Shown here: positions 1 to 8,653 of the stretch, in pieces
Layout of the letters: the number at the start of each line of letters is the position of its first letter
Numbering within the stretch: position 1 is the first letter of the stretch
Origin: UBA1359 sp029570385
Lineage (GTDB): Bacteria > Patescibacteriota > Patescibacteriia > Patescibacteriales > Patescibacteriaceae
Assembly: GCA_035351315.1 (NCBI GenBank)
Contig: DAOPVX010000002.1
Coordinates: 41,339-105,338 of the forward strand
Direction of reading: 5' to 3'
Length of the DNA: 64,000 bases
Notes under the pieces: generated by a model
Database searches by the model: none
Told to the model about the DNA's origin: nothing
What the model saw: the letters and a program-made list of their open reading frames with translations, nothing else
Program-made: the position numbers and the translations under genes

Positions 1-1
1 G

Positions 2-508
2 CCAGCCACCATCAACTTAGCTGGCGCCGGTGTTGAATTGGTTAATCTGCCGGAGCGAGAATTTCGTTTGGCCAAAGTCGTGGACGAAGTGCGGACTGAT
101 TTTGATTATATTATTATTGACGGTCCGCCGTCATTGGGCTTGTTAACCATCAACAGCTTGGTCGCTGCCAGTCATGTGTTAATTCCGGTTCAAGCTGAAT
201 ATTATGCTCTGGAAGGATTAAAACAATTATTAGATACCATCAATTTAATCCAAACTCATATTAAGCCCAATTTGGGAATTTTGGGAGCAGTGATAACGAT
301 GTATGATCAGCGTAATCGTCTGGCCCGGGCCGTAGTAAAAGAATTGGAGCAGTTTTTCCCTAATCGGGTCTTTAAAAGTATTATACCGCGGAATGTTCGT
401 TTAGCTGAAGCCCCTAGTTATGGTCAAACAATTGTTGAATATGATCGTCATTCCAGTGGTAGTCAAGCTTATCAGGCCTTGGCCAAAGAAATTTTAGCTT
501 TAGAATAA
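2..508 (+). CDS. parA: ParA/Soj chromosome-partitioning ATPase, C-terminal part
   Basis: The gene enters the window already open in this frame, so the start and the Walker A P-loop lie upstream. The visible 168 residues are the back two thirds of a ParA/MinD-type ATPase: the switch II/Walker B segment (DYIIIDGPPSLG), the central VQAEYYALEGL helix and the typical C-terminal IPRNVRLAEAPSYG block. ParA proteins bind ATP and DNA and, with ParB, move the chromosome origin region. parB follows after 15 bp, so the two form one operon. In many bacteria this pair lies near oriC, but no origin is visible here. A TTG at 38 is only an internal codon. Confidence 0.93.
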   Translation, partial: PATINLAGAGVELVNLPEREFRLAKVVDEVRTDFDYIIIDGPPSLGLLTINSLVAASHVLIPVQAEYYALEGLKQLLDTINLIQTHIKPNLGILGAVITMYDQRNRLARAVVKELEQFFPNRVFKSIIPRNVRLAEAPSYGQTIVEYDRHSSGSQAYQALAKEILALE

Positions 509-523
509 TTTTATTATAACGAT

Positions 524-1369
524 ATGCCAGCAGGTTTAGGCAAGGGTTTGGGTTCATTGTTAGCGGCTAATCCATTAGTTGAACCGATGGACAGTGAACG
601 CATCGTCAATTTAGCGCCGGATTTGATTCAAGTTAATCGCCAGCAGCCGCGGCACGATTTTAATCAAGAAAGTTTGCAAGAGCTAGCTGATTCTATTAAA
701 GAATGCGGTATTTTGCAGCCGTTGATTGTGGCTAAAACAACGGCCGGCTATGAATTGATTGCCGGCGAACGGCGTCTGCGAGCTGCCAAATTAATCGGTT
801 TAAAAACAGTGCCAGCGATGGTCCGCTCGGTTGATGAACAACAGAAATTAGCCTTGGCTTTAGTGGAAAATATTCAGCGAGAGAATTTAAGTCCGTTAGA
901 AGAGGCGACGGCTTATCGACGGTTATTAGACGAATTTCAATTAACTCAAGACGAGTTGGCTAGCCGAGTGGGTAAACCGCGTTCAACTATTACTAATTTA
1001 CTGCGTTTACTTAATTTGCCGGTTTCGGCCCAACAAGCGCTGCGTTCAGGCCAAATTAATTTAGGCCAGGCGAAAGTTTTGGCGGGAGTTGATCCGGCTA
1101 AGCAAGATCAGGCTTTGCGTGAAATGACCGCTAAACCGATTACGGTGGCTGACTCCGTTAAAGTAGCGCGCATTTTTAATTCTCGGACTCAATCTAAGAC
1201 AACACCGACAGCGAAGGATGTATATAATGATAAAGGTAAAGAATTCTTATTACGGGAATTTTTTCAAACTAAGGTTAAAATTACGCGCCAAGCCCGTGGT
1301 GGCCAAATAATTATTAGCTTTGATAGCGATGACCAATTGTCAGCGCTTATGAACAAGATTCGCCGCTAA
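524..1369 (+). CDS. parB: ParB/Spo0J chromosome-partitioning protein
   Basis: A 281-residue ParB family protein, of normal length for the family. The N-terminal CTPase/ParB domain holds QPLIV at about 65-69 and the GERRLRAAK box at 81-89, followed by LVENIQRENLSPLEEA near 113-128. A helix-turn-helix at about 139-166 (LTQDELASRVGKPRSTI) should read parS sites. ParB binds parS, spreads as a CTP-dependent clamp and stimulates ParA. It lies 15 bp behind parA and has no Shine-Dalgarno sequence before the ATG. No clear parS site was seen in this window, but it was not searched for exhaustively. Confidence 0.95.
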   Translation: MPAGLGKGLGSLLAANPLVEPMDSERIVNLAPDLIQVNRQQPRHDFNQESLQELADSIKECGILQPLIVAKTTAGYELIAGERRLRAAKLIGLKTVPAMVRSVDEQQKLALALVENIQRENLSPLEEATAYRRLLDEFQLTQDELASRVGKPRSTITNLLRLLNLPVSAQQALRSGQINLGQAKVLAGVDPAKQDQALREMTAKPITVADSVKVARIFNSRTQSKTTPTAKDVYNDKGKEFLLREFFQTKVKITRQARGGQIIISFDSDDQLSALMNKIRR

Positions 1370-1418
1370 CTGTTGGCTTTCCAGCGACCATTATTAATAA
1401 TGATTAAGTTGTTTTTTA

Positions 1419-1940
1419 TTATAAATCAGAAGCTCGATAAAGATAATAAGGAACGCTACCGACCGGTCGCAGTTTTCGTTGTGGTTGGTAGCCAGCTAAA
1501 GGCCAGTCGCCGATTACAATTTTAGTGGCCGGTGATAGCTGACTCTTAAATTTTTTAATTAATTGGGGATAGATTTTAGGCAGTAAAAAGACATAGACAG
1601 CATCAGCATCATCCAGTCGGTAATGCCAAAGATTAGCCCAGCGGATGGTAACATTAGCTTGCCGTCTCGTCTTCCAAGCGGCCGCCAGGGCCAGTAGCGG
1701 CGATATCTCAAGGCCGATTAAGCGGCTGTCTGGATTTTTTCGGGCTAAATAAGCCAATAAATGGCCATGGCCGCAGCCGATTTCATAAAATATTTGTCCA
1801 GGCTGTAAATCTAATAATTGATTGATTGCTGCCCAATCGCGTTGTCTGGTGGGCACCCACGGTGCCGCTGACCAAGCTCCGGTGGCCAAACTCAATAATA
1901 TTAAGCTGCTGACAATGGTTAGCCCGGTTAAGAGATCCAT
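1419..1940 (-). CDS. Membrane-anchored class I SAM-dependent methyltransferase
   Basis: A 173-residue protein with an N-terminal hydrophobic segment (residues 3-25) and a Rossmann-type SAM-binding core. Motif I is EIGCGHGH (53-60) and the acidic residue that ends strand 2 is in IGLEIS (75-80). The substrate cannot be read from the sequence. Related short, membrane-anchored methyltransferases are frequent in Patescibacteria and are usually left as uncharacterised. It starts one base before the phosphoesterase gene ends, so the two minus-strand genes are probably cotranscribed, with the phosphoesterase first. It converges on parB. Confidence 0.8.
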   Translation of the reverse strand: MDLLTGLTIVSSLILLSLATGAWSAAPWVPTRQRDWAAINQLLDLQPGQIFYEIGCGHGHLLAYLARKNPDSRLIGLEISPLLALAAAWKTRRQANVTIRWANLWHYRLDDADAVYVFLLPKIYPQLIKKFKSQLSPATKIVIGDWPLAGYQPQRKLRPVGSVPYYLYRASDL

Positions 1941-1941
1941 A

Positions 1942-2811
1942 TTAGTGGTGATTAAAATTAATGGCGACTATCTCTGGATAGGCGTTAATTCGTTGGTTAA
2001 ATGAGCTATTACCCAGGCCGCGGTTGATTATTAATCGGCTATTGCCAACTGGTAAATTGCCATAATCATAATCTGGCCATAGTTTTTGGTTGGGTACATA
2101 GATGGCGCCCAGCAGCGGCAGTCTAATTTGGCCGCCATGAGTATGTCCGGCCAAAATGGCAATAGGCTCAATACTTAGATATTCTGGCCATAATTCGGGG
2201 CGATGAGCCAAGACAATAATCGGTTGATTGACTTTATTTTGATTAATTATCTGGCCTAATTTTTGGCTGGTGATTTTGGCGACGACTGACGCTGGTAAGG
2301 GTCCGCCAAGACCAGTCGGATCATCCAAGCCGACTAAAGTAATAGTTTGGTTTTGGCTTTGGATAGTTAGAGCCTGATTGCGCACCACTATAGCTCCGGC
2401 AGCAGTGGCTCGTTCTGCGAGTTCAATGTAGTCATTATTATAAAAATCATGGTTGCCCAAAATAAGGTAAACCGGAGCTAAGTTTTTTAGCCGATTGATT
2501 AAAAATAGGTTGCTTGGAATATTAGTTTGGCGGCTATCAAAAGTATCACCGGTTAAAACGATTAAGTCAGGGGCTAATTTTTCAACGGCCGCGATAATCT
2601 GTCGGTTGCCCGGGCCACTGATAGTCTGGTTATGCAAATCGGATAATTGGACAATTCGCCAACCGGTTAATTCGGCCGGCCAGCGTTGGTCGTTGATATT
2701 ATATTGTTTGATGGTTAGATGGCGATTTTGGTAATTTAAAGTCAGCGCGATCGTTAGAGCTAATAACCAAAAAAACAACCACTTTAACCAGACGGGTAAT
2801 GGGATAATCAT
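1942..2811 (-). CDS. Calcineurin-like metallophosphoesterase, YkuE/YaeI type
   Basis: A membrane-anchored phosphoesterase. The metal-binding motifs come in the family order: LSDLH (57-60 from the ATG at 2811), GDTFD (about 88-92), GNHD (119-122) and C-terminal GHTHGGQ. One transmembrane helix lies at about 8-26. Relatives with this layout (YkuE, YaeI, LpxG) act on membrane lipids or phosphodiesters, but the substrate is not known here. An in-frame GTG at 2838 would add nine residues; the ATG at 2811 is preferred because it puts the membrane helix at the N-terminus. The next gene is divergent, with a promoter between. Confidence 0.85.
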   Translation of the reverse strand: MIIPLPVWLKWLFFWLLALTIALTLNYQNRHLTIKQYNINDQRWPAELTGWRIVQLSDLHNQTISGPGNRQIIAAVEKLAPDLIVLTGDTFDSRQTNIPSNLFLINRLKNLAPVYLILGNHDFYNNDYIELAERATAAGAIVVRNQALTIQSQNQTITLVGLDDPTGLGGPLPASVVAKITSQKLGQIINQNKVNQPIIVLAHRPELWPEYLSIEPIAILAGHTHGGQIRLPLLGAIYVPNQKLWPDYDYGNLPVGNSRLIINRGLGNSSFNQRINAYPEIVAINFNHH

Positions 2812-2843
2812 ATTGTTTCTCTGGTGGCATCTTAGCACAACTA

Positions 2844-2852
2844 TGTTATAAT
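2844..2852 (+). promoter_or_regulatory. Extended -10 promoter, probably leaderless
   Basis: TGT immediately followed by TATAAT (847-852) makes an extended -10 element. The expected start of transcription falls at about 2858-2860, which is the ATG of the next gene, so the transcript would be nearly leaderless. No good -35 is visible. Confidence 0.5.
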
Positions 2853-2859
2853 TAAAAAT

Positions 2860-4314
2860 ATGTTAATTAAACTTAATCGGCCGGTTAGATGGTGGTTTAA
2901 GCAAACTAAAGTCGCGCGAGTTTTATTGACAGCTTCGCTTGTTGGTTGGCTGGTATTGCTCTATTTAGCTAGCCGGCCATTTGGTGTTGCTGTTTATAGT
3001 TTAAGCAGCCAGTCTGGTAATTATTTTATCCATAAATTCGGCCCAACTGAACGGTGGTCAACCTCTAGTCCCGATTTAATAATGACCGGCCAGCCAGGTT
3101 ATTTTTTTCTGCGGCCGACTCGGCCATTTAATCAAGCTGAGATCACTGTTACTTGGCAAGATCGTCAGCCGGATACCTATTTAGAGGCGGGGATTTTGAT
3201 GGATCGGGCTAATTGGCAGTATCAATCACAGCCGTTAAATCATCCCGGCTTAAATAAGCTAGATTGGCCGTTGGTAACCGCCGGCCACCATCGTTTGTGG
3301 CAAAAAACCCCAGTTTATCAAACCTGGTCAGAGTTTATTGAACGTTTGCCTAATTTTAGTCAGCTAGCTGTTTATAATTGGTCGCCTAGCTCAACTAAAT
3401 CAATCAATTTGACCGGTTATCGCTCTCATCAAGTCTGGCAGCAGCTTCCTGGCCAGTGGCGCGGTCTTCAGCAGATAGTTACTTATTTGGCCGATGATGA
3501 ACAATTGGCTTGGCGGATAACGGTAACTAGCGATTCTTTACAAGAATTGACTGCTGACGAACGGTTAGTTGAAGTTAATATTACTAATAGCGTTAATCAG
3601 CGCCTGTGGTCTGAGCAACGTCGCTTGGACGATAATCAATTGGAGTGGTTGATTACGGCCGGTCCGTGGTCAGCCGGCGCTTATCGTTTAGAAATTAAAG
3701 CCAGTCGGCAGTTATTACTGAAGTTAGCTACTCAACAGACGGTTTTTGGTTGGCAGGGCCAAGTTTGGCCGGTGGCTTCAGCTGATTATCACTGGCGTTT
3801 TTGGACTGATGCTCCGGCCATTATCGCGCAAACTATCCAGCCGGCCAGCCGGCAAATAATTTTAGTTAATCAGCGGCCATTAAATTTAGCTGATACCTAT
3901 CAGCAATACTCCATTGAAACATTAGCGACTTCCAGTGAAATCAGCTTATCCGGCGGGGATGTTCAGCTAGCTGGCAGTGGTATTTTTTCTTTACAACCGA
4001 CTATCTTTAATCCTCAGTGGCGACGCGCTGGTCGGTTATCCGTTGATCAGTTAGCCGGGTTTGATTTTATCGCGGCCGATTATCAACCGCCGGTTTGTCG
4101 CCAGCATTTATGTACCGCCACCGCTAAATTATCTTTGGCCGGAGCCGATTGGCAATCCGGCGATGGCTACCAAATCATGCTGGCGGCCGATAATAGTCAT
4201 TTATCAACTGTCAGTCCGCTGGTTATTCAAGAGATTAGTGTTAAATTACGCGGCGCTAGCCTTTGGCAGTTTCTTCGATCATTGCCGCGTCGCTTAGTAA
4301 ACAAGTTGCAATAA
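2860..4314 (+). CDS. Unknown membrane-anchored extracytoplasmic protein
   Basis: This 484-residue protein is not recognised. It has a short basic N-terminus, one transmembrane helix (about residues 20-40, LLTASLVGWLVLLYLASRP) and then a long soluble region rich in Trp, Gln and Thr. The alternation of hydrophobic and polar residues suggests beta-sandwich domains outside the membrane. A late Cys pair (PPVCRQHLCTA) could form a disulfide. It precedes a tiny two-helix membrane protein and the dTDP-rhamnose genes, so a role at the cell surface is a reasonable guess, but no function is claimed. Confidence 0.7.
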   Translation: MLIKLNRPVRWWFKQTKVARVLLTASLVGWLVLLYLASRPFGVAVYSLSSQSGNYFIHKFGPTERWSTSSPDLIMTGQPGYFFLRPTRPFNQAEITVTWQDRQPDTYLEAGILMDRANWQYQSQPLNHPGLNKLDWPLVTAGHHRLWQKTPVYQTWSEFIERLPNFSQLAVYNWSPSSTKSINLTGYRSHQVWQQLPGQWRGLQQIVTYLADDEQLAWRITVTSDSLQELTADERLVEVNITNSVNQRLWSEQRRLDDNQLEWLITAGPWSAGAYRLEIKASRQLLLKLATQQTVFGWQGQVWPVASADYHWRFWTDAPAIIAQTIQPASRQIILVNQRPLNLADTYQQYSIETLATSSEISLSGGDVQLAGSGIFSLQPTIFNPQWRRAGRLSVDQLAGFDFIAADYQPPVCRQHLCTATAKLSLAGADWQSGDGYQIMLAADNSHLSTVSPLVIQEISVKLRGASLWQFLRSLPRRLVNKLQ

Positions 4315-4317
4315 TCT

Positions 4318-4512
4318 ATGAGTATTAGGCGACAAATTAAGATTAAGCAATTAAATGATGATTTGTATTTATGGCTAACCGTCACTATTGCTGTTTTAAT
4401 ATTTTCCGAGGCGGTTTGGCCGGGCCTGGTTAGCGCTTATTTAAACCTATCATTCTGGTTGCTTTTTTGGTCGGTCAGTGCTATCCTGAAGGTGGTTTTT
4501 GTTAATAAATAA
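4318..4512 (+). CDS. Small two-helix membrane protein
   Basis: A 64-residue protein with a basic N-terminus (MSIRRQIKIK) and two predicted membrane helices (about 18-40 and 42-62), the first broken by a Pro. It begins three bases after the preceding surface-protein gene and sits 18 bp before the epimerase gene. It is not recognised. The tight spacing supports it as a real gene in the same operon, perhaps a partner of the membrane protein before it. It could also be a chance frame. Confidence 0.5.
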   Translation: MSIRRQIKIKQLNDDLYLWLTVTIAVLIFSEAVWPGLVSAYLNLSFWLLFWSVSAILKVVFVNK

Positions 4513-4530
4513 TATTTTTTCTCTAAATTT

Positions 4531-4983
4531 ATGATTCAAGATGTCATCTTTAAAAAGTTGACCGTCTATGAAGATGCCCGCGGCTGGCTAGCTGAGATCT
4601 ACCGCAATGACGAAGACCATTATCAACCAGCTATGGGATATATCAGTGTTACTCGTCCCGGCGTGGCTCGTGGTCCGCACGAACATAAATATCAGGCTGA
4701 CTGTTTTGTCTTTGTTGGTCCTGGCGATTTTGAATTATATCTTTGGGATCGTCGTGAAAATAGTTCGACCAATGGCCAACATATTAAAGAAGTGGTGGGC
4801 CAAAGTAATCCGACTATGGTGATTGTGCCGGCCGGCGTAGTTCATGGCTACAAGGCGATTGGTAATCAAGATGCCTGGTCGGTCAATTTGCCAGATAAAC
4901 TATATCGCGGCGTTGATAAAACTGAAGAGGTTGATGAAATTCGCTGGGAGCAAAATCCTGATTCTCCCTATAAAATCATTTAA
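4531..4983 (+). CDS. rfbC: dTDP-4-dehydrorhamnose 3,5-epimerase-like cupin
   Basis: A 150-residue cupin, a little shorter than the usual RmlC of about 180. RmlC epimerises C3 and C5 of dTDP-4-keto-6-deoxyglucose, the third step to dTDP-L-rhamnose. Visible marks are the RGPHEHK segment (residues about 49-55, carrying the active-site His), the beta-roll with ELYLWDRR, and IVPAGVVHGY near 100. The following genes are rfbB, rfbD and rfbA, which makes the pathway assignment strong. The short length leaves open a sister activity, for example a 3,5- or 3-epimerase for another dTDP sugar. Confidence 0.82.
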   Translation: MIQDVIFKKLTVYEDARGWLAEIYRNDEDHYQPAMGYISVTRPGVARGPHEHKYQADCFVFVGPGDFELYLWDRRENSSTNGQHIKEVVGQSNPTMVIVPAGVVHGYKAIGNQDAWSVNLPDKLYRGVDKTEEVDEIRWEQNPDSPYKII

Positions 4984-4999
4984 TTATTAGTTTAGAGTT

Positions 5000-5977
5000 A
5001 TGCGGCTATTAGTAACCGGTGGGGCCGGTTTTATCGGTTCCAATTTTATTCACTATTGGCTCCAAAAACACCCCGAAGATCAACTGATTAATCTTGATCT
5101 TTTAACCTATGCCGGTAATTTAGCCAACTTGGAGGATATTGCCAATCAGGCTAATTATCGTTTCGTTCAGGGCGATATTGCTGATTACGCAGTGGTGGAT
5201 AGTTTGATGGGTCAAGTGGATTGCGTGATTAATTTCGCGGCCGAAACTCATGTCGATCGATCAATTGGTGATAGTTTGTCTTTTGTTAAAACTAATATTC
5301 AGGGCACAGCCAATCTACTAGAAGCCGCTCGGCGTCATGGTGGCGTTCGTTTTCACCAAATTTCTACCGACGAAGTTTACGGTGACTTAACTCGCCACGA
5401 TCCGAAATTTGATGAAACATCGCCTTATCGTCCCAGCAGTCCTTATAGCGCTTCCAAAGCGGCGGCTGATCATCTGGTGAGGGCCTATTTCCGAACCTAT
5501 AAGCTACCGGTGACCATTTCTAATTGTTCTAATAATTACGGCCCCTATCAGTTTCCCGAAAAAGTTATTCCTTTGTTTGTAACTAATTTAATTGATGATT
5601 TAAAGGTGCCGCTCTATGGCAATGGCGGCAATATTCGCGATTGGATCCACGTTGATGACCACAACGCCGGTATTGAAGCTATTTTACAGCGCGGCCAAAT
5701 CGGTGAAACTTATTGCTTGGGTGGCGATCATGAAATTACCAATTTAGAATTGACCAAGCAAATTATCCAATTATTAGGCAAAGACGATAGTTATATTGAA
5801 CCAGTTACTGATCGTCTAGGTCATGATTGGCGCTATGCTATTGATTTTAGTAAAGCGACTCGCGATTTGGGTTGGCGACCGGCAATACCTTTTTCAACAG
5901 GGCTAAAGCAGACTGTTCAATGGTACCAAGATCATCCGGAGTGGTGGCGTCCGTTAAAAGAACAAGTCAAGCAATAA
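5000..5977 (+). CDS. rfbB: dTDP-glucose 4,6-dehydratase
   Basis: A 325-residue extended short-chain dehydrogenase. It shows the NAD-binding GGAGFIG (7-13), the TDE triad (123-125) that is diagnostic for dTDP-glucose dehydratases, and the catalytic YSASK pair (Tyr149, Lys153), followed by NNYGPYQFPEKVIP. It removes water from dTDP-glucose to give dTDP-4-keto-6-deoxyglucose in the cytoplasm. It lies 16 bp after the epimerase gene and 3 bp before the reductase gene, clearly in one operon. The length is normal. Confidence 0.96.
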   Translation: MRLLVTGGAGFIGSNFIHYWLQKHPEDQLINLDLLTYAGNLANLEDIANQANYRFVQGDIADYAVVDSLMGQVDCVINFAAETHVDRSIGDSLSFVKTNIQGTANLLEAARRHGGVRFHQISTDEVYGDLTRHDPKFDETSPYRPSSPYSASKAAADHLVRAYFRTYKLPVTISNCSNNYGPYQFPEKVIPLFVTNLIDDLKVPLYGNGGNIRDWIHVDDHNAGIEAILQRGQIGETYCLGGDHEITNLELTKQIIQLLGKDDSYIEPVTDRLGHDWRYAIDFSKATRDLGWRPAIPFSTGLKQTVQWYQDHPEWWRPLKEQVKQ

Positions 5978-5980
5978 TTT

Positions 5981-6844
5981 ATGAAAGTTTTAATTTTAGG
6001 CGGCTTAGGTAATTTAGGTAGTCAACTAGTGGTTACTGGCCAACAGCTTGGTTATGAGATTATCGGCTGGGATCAAGAAGATATTGATTTAACCGATTGG
6101 CCGGCGGTTGAGGCTAAATTAGCTGGCCAGCGCTTTGATGTCGTTATTAATACCGTTGCCTATAATGCGGTTGATGCCTGCGAAAGTCAGCCCGGTCAGG
6201 ATTTAGCTTATATTTTGAATGGCGATTTGGTGCGACAGCTGGCCGGCTGGTGTCAGACTAACGGCGCCATCATGGTTCAATATTCCAGTGATTATGTTTT
6301 TGCTGGCGATCAATTGGCTGGTTATACCGAAACTGATCAACCAAACCCGATTAATGAATATGGCCGCAGCAAATTAGCCGGTGAGCAGGCCTTAATTAAA
6401 CAGGGCGAGCAGGGTTTGCAGTACTACCTGATTCGCACTTCTAAATTATTCGGCCCACGGGGCACCAGTCCAGCGACGAAGAGTAGTTTTTTTGATATTA
6501 TGCTTAAGCTGGCCGCCACCGAGCCCGAACTTAAAGGTGTTGATGCTGAAGAGAGTTGTTTTACCTATACACCGGATTTGGCTCAAGCGACTTGGCAATT
6601 ATTAGCCGATAAATTCCCACAAGGTATTTATCATATAGTTAATAGCCAGCCAGCCACCTGGTATCAGGCATTACGCACACTTCAGCAACTAGCTGGATTA
6701 ACTGTCCCGATTCGGCCGATTACCAGCGCTGATTTGCCGCGGCCGGCGGCTCGTCCGCAACACTCAGTTTTATTAATGACCAAATTACCGCCTTTGCGAT
6801 CATATCAGCAGGCGTTACAAGAATATTTAAACAAGTCTAAATAG
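5981..6844 (+). CDS. rfbD: dTDP-4-dehydrorhamnose reductase
   Basis: A 287-residue RmlD-type reductase. It has the Rossmann glycine motif GGLGNLG (7-13), the YSSDYVFAG block (about 101-109) and the catalytic Tyr127/Lys131 pair in YGRSK. It reduces the epimerised keto sugar to dTDP-L-rhamnose with NADPH or NADH. It is placed between rfbB and rfbA with spacers of only a few bases. The C-terminal HSVLL segment (after PRPAARPQ) matches the usual end of RmlD, where the protein aligns with the family. Confidence 0.93.
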   Translation: MKVLILGGLGNLGSQLVVTGQQLGYEIIGWDQEDIDLTDWPAVEAKLAGQRFDVVINTVAYNAVDACESQPGQDLAYILNGDLVRQLAGWCQTNGAIMVQYSSDYVFAGDQLAGYTETDQPNPINEYGRSKLAGEQALIKQGEQGLQYYLIRTSKLFGPRGTSPATKSSFFDIMLKLAATEPELKGVDAEESCFTYTPDLAQATWQLLADKFPQGIYHIVNSQPATWYQALRTLQQLAGLTVPIRPITSADLPRPAARPQHSVLLMTKLPPLRSYQQALQEYLNKSK

Positions 6845-6848
6845 TTTT

Positions 6849-7574
6849 ATGCGAGGAATTATTTTGTCCGGCGGTAGTGCCACTAGATTGCGTCCTTGTA
6901 CGAAGGTTACTTCTAAACAATTATTGCCGATCTATAATCGGCCGATGATTTATTATCCTCTTAATACTTTGGTCAAAGCCGGCATTAAAGAGATTCTAAT
7001 TATCGTTTCACCGGAGCGAGCCGGCGATTATCTAAATTTATTGGGCAGTGGCCGCCAATTCGGCATCAAGCTGACTTATGAAGTTCAGGATAAGCCGCGC
7101 GGCCTAGCTGAGGCTTTTATTATTGGGGAAAATTTTATTGATGATGGTGATGTTACCATGATCTTAGGTGACAATATCTTTGAAGATGATTTAACTGACG
7201 ATATCCGCAACTTCAAGAGTGGCGCTAAGATTTTTGCCAAAAAAGTGCCTGATCCAGAACGCTTTGGTGTTGTGGAAATTGATGATAAAATGCAGGCTTT
7301 GTCAATAGTGGAAAAACCATTGCAACCGAAAAGTGATTTGGCAATTACCGGTCTGTATATTTACGATCATCGGGTTATTGAGGTGGCCAAACAAGTTCAG
7401 CCCAGCGCTCGGGGTGAATTAGAGATTGTTGATTTGCATAATTGGTATTTGGAACGCAATGAATTAGAAGTGGCGATGATTAATGGCGAATGGATTGATG
7501 CCGGCACTTTTGATAGTTTGTTGAGCGCTCAAATATTAGCTCGCGATCGACTGCAAAACAAATTAATTATTTAA
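6849..7574 (+). CDS. rfbA: Glucose-1-phosphate thymidylyltransferase
   Basis: A 241-residue nucleotidyltransferase of the short RmlA type. The N-terminal signature is GGSATRLRPCT (8-18), where most relatives have GGxGTRL, so the second Gly is replaced by Ala. KQLLPIYNRPMIYYPL follows directly and fits RmlA. It joins dTTP and glucose-1-phosphate to give dTDP-glucose, the entry step of the rhamnose pathway. The catalytic GDNIFED segment is near 107-113. Last gene of the rfbCBDA group; pyruvate kinase starts 18 bp later. Confidence 0.93.
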   Translation: MRGIILSGGSATRLRPCTKVTSKQLLPIYNRPMIYYPLNTLVKAGIKEILIIVSPERAGDYLNLLGSGRQFGIKLTYEVQDKPRGLAEAFIIGENFIDDGDVTMILGDNIFEDDLTDDIRNFKSGAKIFAKKVPDPERFGVVEIDDKMQALSIVEKPLQPKSDLAITGLYIYDHRVIEVAKQVQPSARGELEIVDLHNWYLERNELEVAMINGEWIDAGTFDSLLSAQILARDRLQNKLII

Positions 7575-7592
7575 TATTACTATTATTTTACT

Positions 7593-8648
7593 ATGCACAC
7601 CCGAATTATTGCGACGGTTGGTCCGCAGTCTTTCAGTTATCCAGTTCTAAGCAAATTGGTTACCAGCGGCGTTGACATTATCCGTTTGAATTTTTCTCAC
7701 GCCAAGATTGAGCAACTTAATGATTTAAAAAATAATCTGCAGAGAATTAAGGAAGAAACCGATTGTCAAACTAAAATTATGCAAGACTTGCAGGGACCGC
7801 GTATTCGCATCGGTCGCCTTGATCAAGAAATTGAATTGGTTGATGGTGAAACCTATGTTTTTACTGGTGGTCAGGCCAGTCTAGCTAATCAAGAAATTCC
7901 GATTGACGACCCCGATCTTTATCAGGATCTCAGAATTGGTGATCCAATTTTTTTAGCTAATGGTGAATTAGAACTGAAGATTGTTGACATTAAAGATAAA
8001 ATGATTTATGCCCGAGTAGAGCGGGGCGGCCTGTTGATGTCGCATAAGGGCATTAATCTACCGAATACTAATTTAACCAGAGGCGGTTTAACTAAAAAAG
8101 ATATTGCTGATGTTGAGGCGGCCTTTGAATACAATGTTGACTATATTGCCTTATCTTTTGTTCAAAGCGCTGACGATTTGCGAAGATTGCGTAAGATTAT
8201 TGGTAATCGGCCGATTGGCTTAATTGCCAAAATTGAACGAGCAATAGCTCTAGAAGTAATTGATGAGATTATTAAAGAATCAGATGGTATTATGGTAGCT
8301 CGCGGCGATTTAGGTATTGAGTTGCCAATGGAAGATTTGCCAATTATTCAAAAGAATTTAGTGCGTCATGCTCATTGGCATGGCAAGCCGGCGATTATTG
8401 CTACTCAGATGATGACCTCTATGATTGAACATCCGCGGCCAACCAGGGCTGAGGTTAGCGATATTGCCAATGCTGTTTTAGATGGTGCCGATGCTTTAAT
8501 GTTGTCTGACGAAACCGCGGTTGGTCTTTACCCTAATCAGGCCGTTGCGGCCATGAAAAAAATTATTTGTCGTACTGAAAGCTATCTTAATAACCGTAAT
8601 TATTTTGATACTGAAACAGCAGCTTTTTATTGTCATTACGTTAATTAA
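7593..8648 (+). CDS. pyk: Pyruvate kinase lacking the C-terminal domain
   Basis: Pyruvate kinase transfers phosphate from phosphoenolpyruvate to ADP. The active-site set is complete: Arg31, Asn33 and Ser35 in RLNFSH, Lys213 and Glu215 in IAKIE, ARGDLG (236-241), Thr271 in TQMMTS and SDETAVG (305-311). The B domain is present (about 70-160). The protein stops at 351 residues, whereas usual enzymes have about 470 or more: the C-terminal effector-binding domain is missing. The stop is in a normal gene end, 5 bp before the next start, so this looks like a settled short form rather than a frameshift. Its place between rfbA and the glycosyltransferases is odd. Confidence 0.92.
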   Translation: MHTRIIATVGPQSFSYPVLSKLVTSGVDIIRLNFSHAKIEQLNDLKNNLQRIKEETDCQTKIMQDLQGPRIRIGRLDQEIELVDGETYVFTGGQASLANQEIPIDDPDLYQDLRIGDPIFLANGELELKIVDIKDKMIYARVERGGLLMSHKGINLPNTNLTRGGLTKKDIADVEAAFEYNVDYIALSFVQSADDLRRLRKIIGNRPIGLIAKIERAIALEVIDEIIKESDGIMVARGDLGIELPMEDLPIIQKNLVRHAHWHGKPAIIATQMMTSMIEHPRPTRAEVSDIANAVLDGADALMLSDETAVGLYPNQAVAAMKKIICRTESYLNNRNYFDTETAAFYCHYVN

Positions 8649-8653
8649 ATTTT

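Noticed and set aside
7593..8648. Frameshift as the cause of the short pyruvate kinase
   Set aside because: The next gene starts 5 bp after the stop and reads as a complete glycosyltransferase, so no C-terminal domain sequence is hidden there.
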